From Rostratula benghalensis (taxonomy: Eukaryota; Chordata; Aves; Charadriiformes; Rostratulidae): 64,000 bases of DNA. The stretch is taken from positions 5,402,646 through 5,466,645 of the forward strand of contig VXAI01000035.1 of NCBI GenBank assembly GCA_013399305.1, written 5' to 3'. Made by a program: the position numbers and the translations under genes. The notes under the pieces are model-generated. The model saw nothing but the letters and a program-made list of their open reading frames with translations. It made no database searches and was not told the origin of the DNA. Positions 39,470 to 50,600 of this stretch are shown here, one piece after another (position 1 is the stretch's first letter; each line of letters opens with the position of its first letter).

Positions 39470-39878
39470 AGGGCTCTCGTCCTTGACCTGCCCTCCACCC
39501 CGGCTCTCGGCGAGGTCTCGCTGCCCTTGGCTTCGGAGGGGCCAGGGGAAGGCGGTGCCTGTTGAGGACATGTCGTCTCACGCCCGGGAGCCGAGCCGGG
39601 TCAGCGCGGCCGGCGTTAAGGCTGTTGGTGGGGGGGGAGGTGGTGCCCCTCGGGGCATCCCTTCAGGAGCCGGCTGCTCTCAGTTCCTGCCCGGCACAAG
39701 CACTGACTGGATGATTTTGTGACTTTAGGTTTGGTTTTGGGGTATTTTTTTTCGAGTGCGGGAATGTCGAAACTTTCCCAATTTTCCGTGCGGGAGGCGC
39801 CACGCAGGTGCCGGCGCGGCTGAGGGGCGGCGGGCGAGGCGGGAAAGCCGCCGCCGCGCGGCTGGGCCGGGCCACCAT

Positions 39879-39891
39879 CGCCCCCTGGCGG
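39879..39891 (-). promoter_or_regulatory. CTCF-like binding site
   Basis: CGCCCCCTGGCGG on + closely matches the reverse complement of the CTCF core (consensus CCACCAGGGGGCGC). The single notable difference is C for T in the TGGTGG part. The site is 7 bases from the gap edge, at the CpG island. Binding is inferred. Confidence 0.5.
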
Positions 39892-39898
39892 TGGCCCC

Positions 39899-40893
39899 NN
39901 NNNNNNNNNNNNNNNNNNNNNNNNNNNNNNNNNNNNNNNNNNNNNNNNNNNNNNNNNNNNNNNNNNNNNNNNNNNNNNNNNNNNNNNNNNNNNNNNNNNN
40001 NNNNNNNNNNNNNNNNNNNNNNNNNNNNNNNNNNNNNNNNNNNNNNNNNNNNNNNNNNNNNNNNNNNNNNNNNNNNNNNNNNNNNNNNNNNNNNNNNNNN
40101 NNNNNNNNNNNNNNNNNNNNNNNNNNNNNNNNNNNNNNNNNNNNNNNNNNNNNNNNNNNNNNNNNNNNNNNNNNNNNNNNNNNNNNNNNNNNNNNNNNNN
40201 NNNNNNNNNNNNNNNNNNNNNNNNNNNNNNNNNNNNNNNNNNNNNNNNNNNNNNNNNNNNNNNNNNNNNNNNNNNNNNNNNNNNNNNNNNNNNNNNNNNN
40301 NNNNNNNNNNNNNNNNNNNNNNNNNNNNNNNNNNNNNNNNNNNNNNNNNNNNNNNNNNNNNNNNNNNNNNNNNNNNNNNNNNNNNNNNNNNNNNNNNNNN
40401 NNNNNNNNNNNNNNNNNNNNNNNNNNNNNNNNNNNNNNNNNNNNNNNNNNNNNNNNNNNNNNNNNNNNNNNNNNNNNNNNNNNNNNNNNNNNNNNNNNNN
40501 NNNNNNNNNNNNNNNNNNNNNNNNNNNNNNNNNNNNNNNNNNNNNNNNNNNNNNNNNNNNNNNNNNNNNNNNNNNNNNNNNNNNNNNNNNNNNNNNNNNN
40601 NNNNNNNNNNNNNNNNNNNNNNNNNNNNNNNNNNNNNNNNNNNNNNNNNNNNNNNNNNNNNNNNNNNNNNNNNNNNNNNNNNNNNNNNNNNNNNNNNNNN
40701 NNNNNNNNNNNNNNNNNNNNNNNNNNNNNNNNNNNNNNNNNNNNNNNNNNNNNNNNNNNNNNNNNNNNNNNNNNNNNNNNNNNNNNNNNNNNNNNNNNNN
40801 NNNNNNNNNNNNNNNNNNNNNNNNNNNNNNNNNNNNNNNNNNNNNNNNNNNNNNNNNNNNNNNNNNNNNNNNNNNNNNNNNNNNNNNNNNNNN
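39899..40893. other. Assembly gap (995 N)
   Basis: A run of 995 N inside the CpG island, flanked by very GC-rich sequence and, on the right, by a GGGA-rich stretch and a long C run. This is the kind of sequence often lost in assemblies. Large frames reported across it (412-481 codons) are artefacts of unknown bases. The missing first TRABD2B exon may lie here. Confidence 0.99.
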
Positions 40894-41238
40894 GAGGGAG
40901 GGAGAGGGACACCCCCCCCCCCCTCCGCTCCTCCGTGCCTGTGGGCGCAGCCCCCGCGGACACGCGTGTCCCCGCAGGTGTGGCTCTGCCCCACTCTTGT
41001 CCCCCACCGCGAAGGTCGAGGGTTCCGGAGGGATGCGGCCGTGGGGGAGAGCGGGGGTCACGGCAGGGCTCTACCCCACGCGGGTCCCTTCATGCCCGTG
41101 GGCTCTGCTTGCTCCGAGCCCGGCTAGGGCTTGTGCCGGGAGATGGGGGAGAGGGACACCCCCGCACCCGAGGGTAGTGTTCCCCCCCCGTGGGCTGGCT
41201 CCTGCCCTTCTGTCCATCTGCCACTGACCAGCCTCTGC

Positions 41239-41253
41239 TGTCCTTCCCTCCAG
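41239..41253 (+). other. TRABD2B: Splice acceptor of the TRABD2B coding exon
   Basis: TGTCCTTCCCTCCAG is followed by CAAGG. A pyrimidine tract ends in CAG exactly where homology to the TIKI domain begins. It leaves the exon in phase 0. Confidence 0.85.
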
Positions 41254-41814
41254 CAAGGAGATCTCAACTCCTTCCTCTGGACCATCCGCCGTGACCCCCC
41301 TGCCTATCTCTTTGGCACCATCCACGTGCCCTACACGCGAGTGTGGGACTTCATCCCTGACAACTCCAAGGCCGCTTTCCACGCCAGCTCCAGCGTCTAC
41401 TTTGAGCTGGACCTCACTGACCCCTACACCATCTCTGGGCTGGCCAGCTGCCAGATGCTGCCCCACGGGGAGAACCTGCAGGACGTGCTGCCTCGGGAGC
41501 TGTACCGCCGCCTCAAACGCCACCTGGACTACATCAAGCTGATGCTGCCCCACTGGATGACCCCAGACCAGAGGGGCAAAGGGCTCTACGCTGACTACCT
41601 CTTCAACGCCATCGCTGGCAACTGGGAGCGCAAGAGGCCCGTCTGGGTGATGCTCATGGTGAACTCCTTGACGGAGACGGACATCCGCTCCAGAGGGGTG
41701 CCGGTGCTTGATCTCTACCTCGCACAGGAGGCTGAGAGGATGAAGAAGACAACGGGCGCGGTGGAGAGGGTGGAGGAGCAGTGTCACCCGCTGAACGGGC
41801 TCAACTTCTCCCAG
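41254..41814 (+). CDS. TRABD2B: TRABD2B (TIKI2) metalloprotease, internal exon (probably exon 2)
   Basis: A 561-bp, 187-residue exon (phase 0 at both ends) of a TIKI protein. TIKI proteins are membrane-anchored, metal-dependent proteases of the TraB/PrgY fold that cleave the amino terminus of Wnt ligands and so block Wnt signalling. Visible features, by exon residue: the N-terminal GxxH motif FGTIHVP (G21-H24), a putative metal-site glutamate in [11 protein letters not shown] (E51), the strongly conserved [14 protein letters not shown] segment, a VEEQCHP cysteine, and an NFS N-glycosylation sequon at residues 184-186. The second GxxH motif and the C-terminal anchor belong to later exons not seen here. 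Residues such as [15 protein letters not shown] and KKTTGAVE favour TRABD2B over TRABD2A. The signal peptide and start codon are missing upstream, so this is a partial gene. An upstream in-frame ATG (41131) lies in intron sequence and is not the start. Confidence 0.93.
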
Positions 41815-41820
41815 GTAAGG
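41812..41820 (+). other. TRABD2B: Splice donor of the TRABD2B coding exon
   Basis: CAG followed by GTAAGG is a near-consensus donor, placed just after the NFSQ residues where the coding homology ends. The frame remains open for another 55 codons into the intron (stop at about 41977-41979), but that sequence shows no family similarity. Confidence 0.9.
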
Positions 41821-42160
41821 AGATTTCTGGGCCTCGTGGCTTATCCCAGGAAGCGGGGACCATTCTCTTGGCTTTTGGGTTGGTTTCTGGGGGGTGAACC
41901 CAAGCCCGTTGCAGCAAGGTGGGTCGCTCATGGGCTCCAGTGGCCTTTGCATTGGGCTGCCCCTTCTCCTTCGCGCTGATCCGTGCTGCCTGCAAAAAAG
42001 CCTGTGATGTGTGCCACGAGTGCTGCACGTTTATCATGTATATTATTCATTTGAGAGGCAAACGTCCAGGGTGTGAGTGTGTGTGTCCACCAGTTTGCCA
42101 CCGGTGAGGGAAACTTCCGCGCCTCCCGTCCTGTCCCAGAGCTGGGTAAAAAAGACTGAG

Positions 42161-42181
42161 TTTTTTTTTTTTTTTTTTTTT
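42161..42181 (+). repeat. T21 homopolymer
   Basis: Twenty-one consecutive T residues about 350 bases into the intron. It could be the reverse-strand A-tail of a decayed retroposon, but no element body was recognised next to it. Confidence 0.95.
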
Positions 42182-43430
42182 GCTTGTTTTTCAAGTAAAG
42201 CAGCTCTGTGGTACTTGTCAGGAAGAGGATGAAAGTTGAACAATGCAAAAAGAAACTTCAACATTGTTCAGATAGATCTAAGTACGTGCAAACTGTCAGT
42301 CGTCTTTTTAGTAGTCACTCCAGGTCAAAACAAACTGGCTCACGTCGCCCTAACGTACCGGGGGAAATTAAGTGTTCAATCTGCATGGATTTTTTGAATT
42401 TTAGAACAGGTAAAGTTCAGCAAAAAGAAAAGGATGTTGATTAAGAAACAAAAGTTGTTGGTGTAATTGGACTCCAGAATTCTTTCAGTGGATTTAGCTT
42501 TAAACAACCAAGTCCTAAGCCATGCAATCTATTTCATTTCAGTGGATTAATCAGGAACACAGTCACAGCTATTGACTTTGCTTTGTGAAACTGTTTATAT
42601 GAAATCAGATTTACTAGAAATTCAGGAAATGAATGTGTGTGGAAGAAAACAAATAATCCAGGGGAAATTTAAGATGGTGTCAGTTACTGCTATTATATTT
42701 CGGTTTTAACCTGCTTTTTCATCATTAGCTTTGGATCAGCCTATTTCCAGCTTTATCTTACTGTCCTAGTTTGAAGAAAAAATTCTTGGTGATGTGGGAA
42801 TAAGGATTAAAGGACTGATCTTTGGTGTGATTAAAATGTCCTTAGAGTGCCTTCACCCCCTTCTCCCCTGAAGTCTAGTGACAACTGTTTTAAAGGGAAA
42901 TTAAGTTTATCCGATATTTCAACTAGAAGTCTAGACTCCGTGTACAGCCTTCAGAGGAGAAGATTGGTTGCATATGCTTTTGGATGGATTTTCTTGTTTA
43001 TCAACAAAAATAATTAAAAGAAAGCCCCTCAGGACTTTTGCATTAATTAACACACATGCAAAACAAGGAATTCGTTTTACCCTGATCTGTTTGAAAGGTT
43101 TAAGTGCCTGTCCTCTCTGTTGAACTCCTTCTTTAAGGTGAGGTAAAAATAATTAACCATTCCAGACATCCAATAGTGTTTGGTTGTATTAGGTCAAAAA
43201 TGGCAGTTAGAATCAAGCACATGAAAGCACTTGGTTAAAAATGTACCACTTGGAAGCCTTTTAATCGTGAATCATATTACATTTTTTTCTTTTTAGAGGG
43301 AAAGCGAGTGAGCGCGACAGAGAAAGGAAAAGGGGCAGAGTACAAAACTCACTGCTGCTCTTACCATGATTCTGTTTTTCTCTCATTCTCTAAATTTTAA
43401 ATGGAAACAAGAATGTCTCCTTTGTTTTGC

Positions 43431-43453
43431 TATAATAATAATAAGAATAATAA
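43431..43453 (+). repeat. (AAT)n short tandem repeat
   Basis: An imperfect AAT trinucleotide run with one G interruption (ATAAGAATAATAA). Confidence 0.9.
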
Positions 43454-44160
43454 CAATCTAAAAATAACTGCAAAGATATTACTGGTATTGGCAAGGAAAG
43501 GACAATCATTTATGCAAAAACTTTGTGCTGATTAAAAAAAACACATAACATTTTAATTATTACAAGGAAGTGACATTGCTGCTAGAGTAGGTCAGTGTTC
43601 AGGAAGATTTTTCCTAGATGGAAGCTTTCTCTGGGAACAAGGCCACAAGAACAACATGAGACAAAACTAAACAAAACAAACCAGATATTTATTTTCTTGC
43701 TTCCTCTAGATTTCATGCATCCTGACACCTGGCTAGTTGTTTAACAATAGTAATTTGTAATGTTATCACACCGTCTGGCAGTCCTACTGCTTGGTGTATT
43801 ACTGTGCTAATTTAGTGGAGTGGATTACTATTGCTAAGTTTCACCTCCCAATTTCAGGTTTGGAGCCTTCCTTAAGCAACACGTAATTAAAACACACTAA
43901 AATGGAAATCAGAAATTGAGCAGCTTTTGTCCTGTAGCATGTTTGCACAGTTTGTTGAGAACATCTGTGATAAATTACAGTCCCAAATCTGCTAAGGGCA
44001 TCAGCAGTTTACCTGTTTTCAGCATTACTGTTACAGGAATACTGCATGTAAAATTTCTGCATTCAGAATTCAAGTTTTAAAACTGTGCCTTGCTGAATTA
44101 CATCAATGCTTTTTTTTTCTCCCCATCCCCAAAGTCCAGTATTTTTGCCCTAAGCAAATT

Positions 44161-44210
44161 AAAAAAGAAAAAAAGCTTTTTTTTTGCTCTTTTTTTTTTT
44201 TTTTTTTTTA
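44161..44210 (+). repeat. A-tract/T-tract palindrome followed by T20
   Basis: A7-GC-T7 forms a perfect 16-bp palindrome centred on AGCT at 44168-44183. It is followed, after GCTC, by a T run at 44190-44209. It is low-complexity and probably unstable in length. Confidence 0.9.
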
Positions 44211-47200
44211 GTTCTTCCCCTCAAAGGCAGCTTTGTGCTACTGCAAATATTTAATCTGACTACATGCACCAAATCAGTTAATCTGATACCACGAGGAGGA
44301 GGAAATCTAGGAGTGGTCCTGGTGTGGTACTTGGTTTTGATCTGCTCTGAAAGAAAGCGGATACACTTGCATTTTTGACCAGGAACGATCTTTGAAATGT
44401 TCTGTGCGTCGCTTTGAAATGTTGATTGTCTTAGCCGGATGAAAAGATTAAGGTGGCTCATATAATTAGCTGCTTCCTGGAGAGCCAGCTCTTGCAGGTA
44501 GAGCATGGGCACATTGTTTTCTATTGTAAACCCAGAAATTTTGTTGCTTAATGCTCCGCTCCCCCTGAAATAGCACCATAGAATGGTTTAGGAAGTCTCT
44601 GCTCAGTGTTCAGCAGCACTTCCCCAAATCAGGACCGCTCTTTTCCGGCTGCTTTCCTGCAGGGATGGCGAAGGAAGGAGCATCCTCGCTCCCTCTAGGA
44701 CTCTGGTCACTCCAAGTCTGGGTCCTTGGTACTGTATAGGTGGTGGGGAGGTATCTGAATTGCAGCAGAAGTCAGGGTTGGGAGCTTGGCAAGAGGGGAA
44801 CTCAGATCAGGTTTGGGTCAGGTTGAATTTTCCCCACTCCTTGGTGTATGAAGTTTGCAGGTTTTCACTGGAGGTGAGTCAGGAGTGGAAAGGCACATAA
44901 AGGAGAAGCGATCAGCTTTTTTCTCTGATAGCAGAGATGTTTATTTACAGAGTGGCCAGAAAAGTGCAAAATCAGGTGGAACAGGACTGAGAAAAGCTGA
45001 TGAGGGATGGATGGTGTTTAGGGCCTTCTCTTGTTGTTGTCCTGGCAGAAGCACTGCAGCTGGTGCCATGACAGGCCATGAGGACTTGTCCATGCATCCT
45101 CCGAGGGCCAGTTTGGGAAAGGGTAAAGCTTTCCCTCCTCTTTCTGACCCTCGTACAAATCTGTGGTGAAAAGCTCTCCCCAGGCTGACATACACTTGTG
45201 TTAGAGCAAGGAGGATAGTGATGGTGATTTAGGTCTGTCTGTGATCTCCCAGGGCTGTGGTGGGACCACCGCAGAGCACCGTTGGGATGCATCACCTCCC
45301 CACCAGGAACCTGTGTAGTCAGCAAGGGGAAGGTCCTACTCCTCTACCCCAGCTGCTCCTCCCTGGGGAGATAGCAGCTCGTGGTCATGTTTGGCCCTGT
45401 CTCTCAATGGGATCCCCAGACTGAGACAGTTTGATATCCCTTCCTCCAAGTTAGAAATCAAGTCCCTCTCCCTTCCTAACCTTGCTGTCATCAGGAAGAA
45501 TCTGCGTTCAGCCCATGCCAGATGCCCTGAATCCCAAGATTTGTGAGGGAAATTTGTGTTTGGGATGGACTCCATCCTGACCTGTCATTATTGGGAGAAG
45601 CTGTCAGGCTGGAGGGGAGCTGCAGATACCCCCTTTTTGTCTGTGTCCCCTGGTCTGGGCTTGTGGAACTCTGACTCTGGTCTTCTCTGGCCTGTATAAT
45701 TTCCAACTGCAGGGGGAGATGTTAAATATCAAACCGGTGTTGATTGGATCAGAGACGGCCTCAAAGAAAGCAACTTTAGACCGTGCCAGATTAAACTTCA
45801 CACTTCACCATTCTTCCCCTTTCATTTCTTTGCCGCCTCATTCTCTGCACAAATAAACCTCGTCTCCCTGCTTCCTACCAATGAGACAGCATTCAAGGAG
45901 CAGGAATGACTTTGTTAACAAAATCAGTCTTCATTTCCCAGGTCCTGCTGTTCCATCAAACCCTGGGACGTGGCAGCTTTGATTACTCTAGTGATAGGAT
46001 TAGAGGGGGAACAAGTGCTGGTTAATAAAAGGCCGATGGGTGGTCCATCACGTTTGGTCACTGACAGATCTGCAGTCTTGGAGCTGGACCTTCAGTGGCA
46101 AAACAGCACGATGCAGTAAAATATAGACAGGGCCATGGCCTCAACTTGCTATTCCATCTCCCCTGTCCACCTGAAAACTTAAACATTTGTGTGATCACAG
46201 AGCTGGAACTCTCGGAGCTGACAGGGACAGGTAGAGCTGACTTCAAGGGAAATTTCCATGTTTATCATAATGAAGGATTCAGGCTCAAAGGTTTCTGAAC
46301 CGGATTAAAGGGCTCTGTTTCAGAGCTAGTTGACTTTTGGCAGCCTGTGTAGTTTATTTGAGGCAGTTTATTGATTTTTTTAATATTTTTTTTTATAGGA
46401 AAGGTGGTTTTGCTTAATAGAAATTGTGCCTTTTTGCTTTTAAAAATTTCCAGGCTTCATGAAAAGGACACAAGTCATAAGGACACAAGCTACAGAAGTA
46501 ACTCAGTATCATCTGTTTAAATGTTGTTAAAAGCTGTGATTATACATAGTTATACATTGTGCATATAGTTTTCAGCTTGCTGGCTTAAACTGCCACCTCC
46601 TTCACACACTCCCTACCCCCTTCACCCTGGGGTAAAAAAATTCCCCCCAGTCAAACTAACCTTGGGGTAGAAATTCATGCAGCAGACACAGAAACCTTTC
46701 CATTTACCTCCCTTTGTATACTAGTGGAGCTGCATTATGTCTTCACCAGGGGAACTGTTGGAGGGTGAAACTATGCAGGTATTAAAACTGCAGTGGTCAC
46801 AGTAGCACCTGAAAGGATCCCCAGCTGACGTTTTATAGCTGTAACTCACTGTACGTGTTGCTCTTTACAGCCAGTTACTGTCTGCTTCTTCACCACAGCC
46901 CCCTTGAAAGGCCCACCCTGGCATTTGATGCCTATTTAAGAAAAAAGCCAGTCGGTTAACCATGGCTCGAGGGGCAGCTGGCAATTCATCTATTGTATTT
47001 ATTTGGTATAGAACTGCAGGAAGTGTTTTTAGAACAGGTTAGGTAAGAGCCTTTCCTTTCCCTTCCCTCTGATCCTTCTCACCTCACTCTGTAAGATCTG
47101 AGCCCAGGACAGGTGTACCTGCCATCCGTGAGCAGATCGGAAGAAGATTCTGCTGCTCGATTTGTTTGCAAAATTACGGGTGCTGCTTGTGATCAGTTTT

Positions 47201-47643
47201 AGTCAGGAATTGCATCTTTGAAAGGAATACAGCCCCAGAAAACCGTGCTGAACAAGCCTGGCATCCAAGGGAGTCCCTGCTGTATTTGAAGCAGCTGAAC
47301 CTTCCTGAGGTATAGAAGTCAAATTGCAGAATTGGGCCTTTTTTTTTTCCCCGTGTGTGAGTTGAGGCCAGAGAGGGGTTTCTCTTGCAGTGGGGATGCC
47401 TGGTCCTGGTGGCAGGGAGCCCTGGTTCCTCTGCAGGTGAAGGGCACGGGGAGCACCCAGGTCCACACCTCGCTCCCCAGAGGAGATTCAATCCCCCAGC
47501 TCTGCTTCAGGGAAGGGGATCTGAAGGAGGGAGATTTGACCCAAATCCAGCACTAACACTGCTTTCAAATCCCTGTGGGATCACCCTGGAGCAGTTTGCA
47601 ACTTCCAAGCTGCTCACACAGTGAGTGCAAAATACCCCCCTTC

Positions 47644-47691
47644 TTTAGTAAATGTTTTAGTAATATTTAGTAAATATCTTTAGTAAATATT
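47644..47691 (+). repeat. Four-copy TTTAGTAAAT minisatellite
   Basis: Four imperfect units of roughly 10-14 bases, each built on TTTAGTAA(AT). Two give GTAAATA, which fits the forkhead consensus RTAAAYA. It is probably a local slippage repeat; a binding role is speculative. Confidence 0.8.
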
Positions 47692-50600
47692 CCCCAGAGA
47701 TTATATTCTCTCTGTTTGTTGTCAGCTGTCAGTTTCTGATGCTGTTGCAGCAGCTGTCAAGATCCTGCCCCAGGCCCAGAGCACTTTGCTTATAAACAGA
47801 ATGAACCATTGACCTTAAAAACCTCAACTTCAAGTATAGTGCAACCTACAGTCCTCAGAAAGTCTTTAACAGCCTCCCCTCAGCTCCCTAGTGAGTAGCA
47901 ATCCACGTTATAAAGCCAGCCCACATCATTCAGGCTAGTCAGAGGTTCCTGTATTGAAAAGGCCAGAAATGATCTTAAGCAAGGGCACTCATTCTCCCTG
48001 CACTCCTGTGGAGATGGAGATCAGTGGCAGGGCTCCTGGCAAAGCATATCTGGGAACTTCAGAGGGATCTACTGTAAAATAACAGGTTTCCCCCATGCTA
48101 GGCTTTACACTGAAAACACTTATTAATCTCTGTGCTGTCATTTGGAGTTGATGAGACAGGTAAAAGGCAGAAGAAATCACAGAGTTATTGCTTGAGCCAC
48201 ATGAAATTGGTGTGATTTCTTTCATCTTTTTGGTCCCATTAGAGAGGTTCCCTGCATGCTTGGATGAAGGACTGTAAAATGATTTCTCCAGAGCACAATA
48301 TTTAGGATAGCACAAAACTGGAGATTTTCAGCAACAACCACTGTTTTTGAAACTTCGTTTATTTCAGCTTTCAAGAGTCACCTTTAGAAGAGCCTTGTTA
48401 TGCAGGGAAACATATCTGTCTTGCATCCACATACTTTCCCAAAACCTTCTTCCAAGATGACAGGTAGTTCAGATCCTAGATGCTACCAGACTTAAAATCC
48501 ACAGAAAGCACTGCGGATTGATGACAAAACTTCAGCATCTTTCTGAACCTTTCAAATTATTTAGAGGGTGCAGTCACTAAGACATTTTTTCTAAACACTG
48601 CAACTATTTGTGAACCTAATATTCTTTCTATAACCCATAAAGCATTATGGTTTTGTTGTGGTTTCAGCTAAATTTGCCAAAAACAGAGTGACAGATGGTC
48701 CTTCCTCCCCCCTTCAAAAAAAGGAAAGGAAGAGATTAGGAGATTTACAAGTTTAGAATGAACTAAACTACTTTAATGAAATATTTATACTAATTTTTTT
48801 TTATAAAGAAGAAAATAATGAAATAGATACAATATATACAAAACCATATCAAGTTCCCAGGATGACAGTCACATCTCCAGCAGGCATAGGAAAAAATCCC
48901 AGACTGAACTTGGTGACCAGCAGGAGCTGGATTCCAGATCTGGAGTCAGGAATGCATGGATCGGGATCAAAGGCAGATGAACAGACAGGGTCCTCCTGGG
49001 ATGTCAGCCATCGAAGGAAGAGAGTTGACCCTTTGATCCCTCAGCTTTTCTACTGAGCATAATGTGGATGGGATGGAATACCCCAGTTGGTCAGTTTTGG
49101 GTCACCTGTCCTGTCTGCTCCTCTCTACAGGTGTGACCCCTCTACGCTTTTCCATTTCTGACCCTCCAACGGGGCAAACAACGAAATTCCCTGCCATTGG
49201 TTGTTACAGCAATAAGTATAAGCAAGGGCCTCTCTGCTCACCATTCCTTGGTATAATCAGGTCTTATCACTGTGAGAGTGAAGAGTTTTTTGAACAATAC
49301 ACTGTTAATTTCAGAGTTTAGTTAGCTAGAAGAAGACAACTAAAAAAAAGTAAAATTGTAAAACAGAAAATTGATTCTGTTTTACCTCAAACCAGAGCAG
49401 GTTTCCAGCTTGCTTGAGACACCAGGAATTAAATTGGTGCCAGCAGAGCTGGTAACTGCAGTGTTTGAACTCAGTAGTTCAGTTCTTGAATGGGAATTTG
49501 AACAAGGCAATACTTTCTGCAGAGCAGGAACAGACATGCAGCTAAAATGCATGACTGGTTGCATCTGTCACAACAGCTAGTAGTTATGGCATCTCATTTA
49601 TCTCCGTGGATTTGCTTTTTGTGGTGCTTAAGAGAACATTATATCTGGCTTGTGTCATTGTTACTGCTTATTGGATCTAGTTGTCATTTAAATGCACAGA
49701 GAATTAGAATTGACATGGTTAATACCTGTGTCAGAAGCTCAAGCAGGAATTAGCACAGATGACTGCTACTTTTATCACTAATTATTCCAACAGCAGCCCT
49801 TACCATTTGGGTTTCCAATTTTTAGAGCTTCTGCTGCAAGTCATTTCAGGACTTCTAGCACAATATAAATGAAAGTTGCTAAAAACTGTAAATTGAAACC
49901 ATGTGTTCAGCATTTTGGGATGGATATTGTATGACTTGAGGAGGCTCATTAGCAAAAGTATTTTTAGTTTGAATGAGATCAAAGACCTTAGATTTTCCAC
50001 TCTGAGGGTCATTTAACATAGGCCTAGACACCCCATTTCTCATAATACATAGACTCCCATAGGCCAGCTATGCCTGAAGAAATCATCATCTCTGAAATAT
50101 TATAATCAGATTTATTATCAGTGGACCGCTGCTGATCACCTCTGTCCAGGCACTGCAATAACACTGAGGCCTGAAGAGTCTTGCAGATGTCAAAAGGAAG
50201 TTTTATTACTGACTTCTTCAAAACCAGGAGGACTGCAGTGCCAGTGGGTAGTGGTGTTAGGTGTCAAAGACCGTTGGTATGAATCAAATGCTATAGGTTG
50301 AACTCATTCCAGAGTATACCTTGAAACCAGGGATAACACTGAACTGTTCCCAGAAACTCCTGTTGGCAAACAGAGAAAGAGTTGTAAAAAAAGAAAAAAA
50401 GAAAGTGTTCCGATTTCTTCTTTTCCTAGGCTCAATTAACATGGAAGTTTTGAAACCTTTCAGCTGAATTCCAGAGGTTCTTCCTGATATCCATGCAAAA
50501 TCACAGAATTCACTGAGATGGGCATAGAGAAAAGCTACCACACCATAGCCAATGTTGTAGCTATAACCACACATAGGAATACTATTAAATGCTTTACATT

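Larger units (their letters stand above)
39470..41253 (+). promoter_or_regulatory. TRABD2B: CpG island, probable TRABD2B promoter region
   Basis: The visible sequence left of the gap (to 39898) and right of it (40894-41253) is GC-rich with abundant CpG, unlike the flanks. It contains an SP1-like GGGGCGG (39824-39830), a CTCF-like site (39879-39891) and a perfect palindrome GGACACGCGTGTCC (40958-40971). It lies immediately upstream of the coding exon, so it is the natural candidate for the gene's promoter and first exon. The borders are estimated by eye, and 995 bases in the middle are unknown. Confidence 0.7.

Noticed and set aside
39616..41177. Five very long frames (412-481 codons) on both strands
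   Set aside because: They consist mainly of unknown residues from the 995-N gap and are not evidence of coding.
41131..41253. ATG at 41131 as start of the TIKI protein
   Set aside because: The 41 codons before 41254 show no signal peptide or family similarity, and a good splice acceptor lies at 41253/41254.
41071..41952. 293-codon antisense frame opposite the TRABD2B exon
   Set aside because: It mirrors the real exon. GC-rich codon use with G/C at third positions suppresses stops on the opposite strand. It has no known domain.
42208..42444. RING-like CSICMDF residues in a short intronic frame
   Set aside because: Only one cysteine pair is present, with no remaining RING ligands. The frame is 78 codons and starts beside a T21 run.
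44572..44600. CR1-like CCATAGAATGGTTTAGG
   Set aside because: Only about 17 bases resemble a CR1 terminus, and the following sequence does not continue the match.
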